Shown here: one piece after another, positions 4,954 to 7,675 of the stretch
How positions within the stretch are numbered: position 1 is the first letter of the stretch
Layout: each line of letters begins with the position of its first letter
NCBI GenBank assembly: GCA_017853515.1
Contig: JAFMJK010000101.1
Location: 1-7,675 of the forward strand
Length of the DNA stretch: 7,675 nucleotides
Direction of reading: 5' to 3'
Origin: Chthoniobacterales bacterium
GTDB lineage: Bacteria; Verrucomicrobiota; Verrucomicrobiia; Chthoniobacterales; JACTMZ01
Position numbers and translations under genes: made by a program
Notes under the pieces: model-generated
Told to the model about the DNA's origin: nothing
What the model saw: the letters and a program-made list of their open reading frames with translations, nothing else
Databases searched by the model: none

Positions 4954-6207
4954 ATGACCTCCTCCTACGAACTCTCCCGCGAAGCCTACGCCGCCCAAGG
5001 CGTCGACACCGAAAAAGCCCTCGAAATCCTCGGCCGCACGCCGATCTCCGTGCACTGCTGGCAAGGCGATGACGTCGGCGGCTTCGAATCTTCCTCCGCC
5101 GGAGATCCGGGCGGCGGCCTCGCCGTGACTGGCAACTATCCGGGCCGCGCCCGCACACCCGGCGAACTCCGAGCGGACCTCGAAAAAGTTTTCTCCCTTG
5201 TCCCCGGCAAACACCGCCTCAATCTCCACGCGTTCTATCTCGAGACTGGCGGCAAAACAGTCGACCGCGACCAGATCGAGACTTCGCATTTCCAGGCCTG
5301 GATCGATTGGGCCAAATCGCTCGGCATCGGGATGGATTTCAACCCGACCTGCTTCGCCCACCCGAGGGCGGCCGATGGCTTCACCCTCGCCCACCGTGAT
5401 GAGGCTATCCGCGATTTCTGGATCGAACACGCCAAACGCTGCCGCAGGATCGGGGCGGACATCGGGCGTGCCCTCGGCTCGACTTGCGTGGTCAACGTGT
5501 GGATTCCCGACGGCTACAAAGACTTGCCGATCGACCGCGTGGCTCCGCGCAAGAGATTGATCGAGTCGCTCGACGCCATCTTCGCCGAAAAACTTCCCGA
5601 GAAAGACGAAATCGACGCCGTGGAGTGCAAACTTTTCGGCATCGGCTCGGAAAGCTACGTTGCCGGATCGCACGAATTTTATCTGGGCTACGCCGTCTCG
5701 CGGCAAAAGGCGGTGTGCCTCGACGCAGGGCATTTCCATCCGACGGAAACCCTCGCCGACAAAATTTCCTCCGTTCTGCTTTTTGTCCCCCGCTTGCTGC
5801 TGCACGTGAGCCGGGGCGTGCGCTGGGACAGCGATCACGTCGTCCTTCTCGACGACCCGACGCGCGCGGTCATGGAGGAATTGGTCCGGGGCGATTTTCT
5901 CGGCCGCACCAGCATCGGCCTCGATTACTTCGACGCCAGCATCAACCGCGTGGCCGCTTGGGTCATCGGCATCCGCGCCACGCAAAAAGCGCTGCTCCTC
6001 GCGTTGCTCGAGCCAGCGAAGAATCTGCGGGAGGCGGAGGAAAGCGGCAACCACACCGCCAGGCTCGCCCTGCTCGAGGAAACAAAGTCATTGCCATGGG
6101 GAGCCGTCTGGGACGAGTTCTGCCGCCGCCACAACGTGCCCGTCGGCACCACCTGGCTGTCCGAAGCGGAGGCTTACGGACAAGAGACGACTCGCCTCCG
6201 AAGCTGA
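4954..6207 (+). CDS. rhaA: L-rhamnose isomerase
   Basis: A 417-residue TIM-barrel isomerase converting L-rhamnose to L-rhamnulose in the cytoplasm, the first step of rhamnose breakdown. It matches the E. coli RhaA (419 residues) along the whole length as I recall that sequence: PISVHCWQGDDVGGFE near the start, GNYPGRARTPGELRADLE, LNLHAFYLE, DFNPTCFAHP, DAVECKLFGIGSESY, CLDAGHFHPTE, HVSRGVRWDSDHVVLLDD, GLDYFDASINR, and ARLALLEETKSLPWGAVW near the end. The metal ligands of the E. coli enzyme are kept with a constant shift of ten: Glu224, Asp257, His284, Asp324 (structural site) and His260, Asp292, Asp294 (catalytic site). The start at 4954 fits the family N-terminus; no Shine-Dalgarno sequence precedes it. 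It is separated from the BMC operon by the HTH gene and its product would feed, via a kinase not seen here, the encapsulated aldolase. Confidence 0.97.
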   Translation: MTSSYELSREAYAAQGVDTEKALEILGRTPISVHCWQGDDVGGFESSSAGDPGGGLAVTGNYPGRARTPGELRADLEKVFSLVPGKHRLNLHAFYLETGGKTVDRDQIETSHFQAWIDWAKSLGIGMDFNPTCFAHPRAADGFTLAHRDEAIRDFWIEHAKRCRRIGADIGRALGSTCVVNVWIPDGYKDLPIDRVAPRKRLIESLDAIFAEKLPEKDEIDAVECKLFGIGSESYVAGSHEFYLGYAVSRQKAVCLDAGHFHPTETLADKISSVLLFVPRLLLHVSRGVRWDSDHVVLLDDPTRAVMEELVRGDFLGRTSIGLDYFDASINRVAAWVIGIRATQKALLLALLEPAKNLREAEESGNHTARLALLEETKSLPWGAVWDEFCRRHNVPVGTTWLSEAEAYGQETTRLRS

Positions 6208-6215
6208 GTGCGTGT

Positions 6216-6219
6216 AGGA
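6216..6219 (+). promoter_or_regulatory. Probable ribosome binding site of the FG-GAP protein gene
   Basis: AGGA, 8 bases before the ATG at 6228, lying in the 20-base gap after the rhamnose isomerase stop. It supports the 6228 start, which also gives a proper signal peptide. Confidence 0.45.
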
Positions 6220-6227
6220 TCCGCCGG

Positions 6228-7675
6228 ATGAAGTTTCCCCGCCCGGCCGCATTTCTGCTCCTCGCGCCCGCCATGGCTTGGGCGCAGGAACCTGCGCCGT
6301 CCGGGGCCAAGGACGCCATCAAGAACGGTGGCTTCGAGAGCACCCAGCAAACCCCCAACCTTTGGACCGGTGTAGACAAGGACGGCTTCCTCGCCGGCTT
6401 CCGCGGCGTTCTCCCTGTATTGAACGCCGGCGGCAATGTGGCGGAGCAACCCATGCCGGTCTCAGTGGCGGTGGGTGATCTGAACAGTGACGGCCTGCCG
6501 GACATCGTCTCCTCCGACCCTCTCGGCTACGTGCGCATCTACTTCAACAGCGGGAGCAAGGAGCAACCGAAGTTCACCACCGGCGAACTCACCCTCCCGT
6601 GGCTGGCCTCCGGAGAAGGCGATCCTCCGTGGGCACTCGAACTGAGAGTGAGACACGAAGTGGTGTGGCGGAACCTGAAGTGGGCCAAGCGGCGCCAAGG
6701 TGTGCGCGTCTCGCTGGTCGACTTGACCGGCAGCGGCAAACTCGACCTCGTGGCCGGCAACTACTTCGGCGATATTTTCGTCGTGCGGAACAGCGGCTCG
6801 GCCCAGAAACCCCAATTTGCCCAGCCGGCACCCCTCAACAAAGCCTTCATCGCGACGATGAAGGACCCCGTGGCTCGCTGGGGCAATGTGTTCGCCCCGG
6901 TCATGCATGACTGGGATGGCGACAAACGGCCCGACCTGCTCGTCGGCGAAGGATCCTACTCGGCCAACAACATCCATCTCTTCCTCAACCAAGGTTCCGC
7001 CGCCGCTCCCGTCTTCAGCGAGGAAAAGCGTCAGCCCTTGGCCTTGGGCGAAGGACGCCAGCAACTCACGCCCGCCTTGGCCGATGTTAACGGCGACGGC
7101 AAAATGGACATTCTGGTCGCCGACGGCGAAGGCCGTGTCACCGCTTATGTCCGACCGGCCACCTGGAAATTCGGTGACAGCATTTCGCCCACGGGCTTTC
7201 TCTCCAAAAGCGGCGGCCTTGCTCCCGAAAAAGGCCAAGCGCTCGCTCTCGGCCCGGGCATCCACACCATCGCCACCGGAGATATGAACGGCGACGGACT
7301 TTTCGATCTCGTCATCGGCAAAAACAACGGCCGTATCGCTTGGGCAGCCAACAAGGGCACTAAAGAAGCGCCGAAATTCGAGGTCCCCGCCGACCTCACC
7401 GGCGACAAGCCCGTGCCCGCCGCATGGGAGCTTCCCTCGCAGTGGGATGTCGATGCAGGCGCCTCGCGCGGCAACTTCTTCGTCTATGCGAACAGCGTCA
7501 CCGCGCAAGACGATCCGGGAGCGCAGCCCGTGGAGGGGACCCGCGCCCTCAAGTTCGGCTACACGTCGCCCGCCGCTTCCGTCCTGCCTTTACCCCGCCT
7601 TGTCCTTCCCGCCACCGAGCAGTTCGATCGACTCGCCGAGCAGGGCGACGGCCGAGCGCTCTTATACGCGAATAC
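6228..7675 (+). CDS. Secreted FG-GAP/VCBS-type repeat protein, 3' end beyond the window
   Basis: An open frame of 482 codons runs without a stop to the window end. The N-terminus is a signal peptide: Lys2 and Arg5, a hydrophobic core FLLLAPAMAWA, and a probable signal peptidase I site after Ala19 (AWA-Q), so the product is exported. Five FG-GAP/VCBS-like beta-propeller blades follow, each with a calcium-loop motif of the DxNxDGxxD kind: DLNSDGLPD (84-92), DLTGSGKLD (165-173), DWDGDKRPD (228-236), DVNGDGKMD (286-294) and DMNGDGLFD (352-360), each followed by a strand such as IVSSDPLG or LLVGEG and by a 'N-GS/GT-x-x-P-x-F' linker. Residues after about 385 leave the repeat pattern (WDVDAGASRGNFFVYANS) and may begin a beta-sandwich or carbohydrate-binding module; that is inference. 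It starts 20 bases after rhaA on the same strand and may be co-transcribed. Function is unknown; cell-surface binding of a polysaccharide is possible. Confidence 0.87.
   Translation, partial: MKFPRPAAFLLLAPAMAWAQEPAPSGAKDAIKNGGFESTQQTPNLWTGVDKDGFLAGFRGVLPVLNAGGNVAEQPMPVSVAVGDLNSDGLPDIVSSDPLGYVRIYFNSGSKEQPKFTTGELTLPWLASGEGDPPWALELRVRHEVVWRNLKWAKRRQGVRVSLVDLTGSGKLDLVAGNYFGDIFVVRNSGSAQKPQFAQPAPLNKAFIATMKDPVARWGNVFAPVMHDWDGDKRPDLLVGEGSYSANNIHLFLNQGSAAAPVFSEEKRQPLALGEGRQQLTPALADVNGDGKMDILVADGEGRVTAYVRPATWKFGDSISPTGFLSKSGGLAPEKGQALALGPGIHTIATGDMNGDGLFDLVIGKNNGRIAWAANKGTKEAPKFEVPADLTGDKPVPAAWELPSQWDVDAGASRGNFFVYANSVTAQDDPGAQPVEGTRALKFGYTSPAASVLPLPRLVLPATEQFDRLAEQGDGRALLYAN

Noticed and set aside
4933..6054. 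Minus-strand open frame of 373 codons opposite rhaA
   Set aside because: No family pattern, and rhaA matches its family along the whole length on the other strand.
6462..7508. Minus-strand open frame opposite the FG-GAP protein
   Set aside because: Shadow frame: the plus strand gives a signal peptide and five regular calcium-loop repeats.

Overview
The window carries most of one end of a bacterial microcompartment (BMC) operon of the Planctomycetes-Verrucomicrobia (PVM) type, followed by an L-rhamnose isomerase gene and the start of a large secreted FG-GAP repeat protein. The DNA is GC-rich, most genes start without a Shine-Dalgarno sequence, and the set of genes (three small BMC-P vertex proteins, a CoA-acylating aldehyde dehydrogenase, a class II aldolase and a lactate/malate-type dehydrogenase) is the one known from planctomycetes and verrucomicrobia that break down L-fucose and L-rhamnose. 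A verrucomicrobium is my best guess, but taxonomy is inferred from gene content only.

Layout. 1-74: last 23 codons of a BMC-H type hexameric shell protein. 79-387: BMC-P vertex protein 1. 391-1863: aldehyde dehydrogenase with an N-terminal encapsulation helix. 1885-2148 and 2145-2429: BMC-P proteins 2 and 3, overlapping by ATGA. 2426-3469: class II aldolase, again overlapping by ATGA, with a C-terminal encapsulation helix. 3471-4394: lactate/malate dehydrogenase family protein. All seven lie on the plus strand with gaps of at most 21 bases, so they are very likely one transcript that begins upstream of the window. 4401-4709 (or 4730), minus strand: small HTH protein, convergent with the operon, only 6 bases between the stop codons. 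4710-4953: intergenic, AT-rich in part, containing a 66-base double-palindrome repeat element. 4954-6207: L-rhamnose isomerase (RhaA). 6228-7675: secreted FG-GAP/VCBS-like repeat protein, cut by the window end.

How it fits together (inference from established PVM BMC biochemistry): RhaA isomerises L-rhamnose to L-rhamnulose; a kinase not in this window would make rhamnulose-1-phosphate; the encapsulated class II aldolase splits the sugar phosphate to DHAP and L-lactaldehyde; the encapsulated aldehyde dehydrogenase turns lactaldehyde into lactyl-CoA, and the NAD-dependent dehydrogenase probably helps to balance NAD(H). The shell keeps the toxic aldehyde inside. PduL-type phosphotransacylase, acyl kinase, the sugar kinase and most BMC-H genes are not seen here and would be expected upstream or elsewhere. 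The BMC system itself is a described type; the less explained items are the malate-dehydrogenase-like active site of the dehydrogenase, the double-palindrome element, the convergent HTH gene, and the link of an exported FG-GAP protein to rhamnose isomerase.
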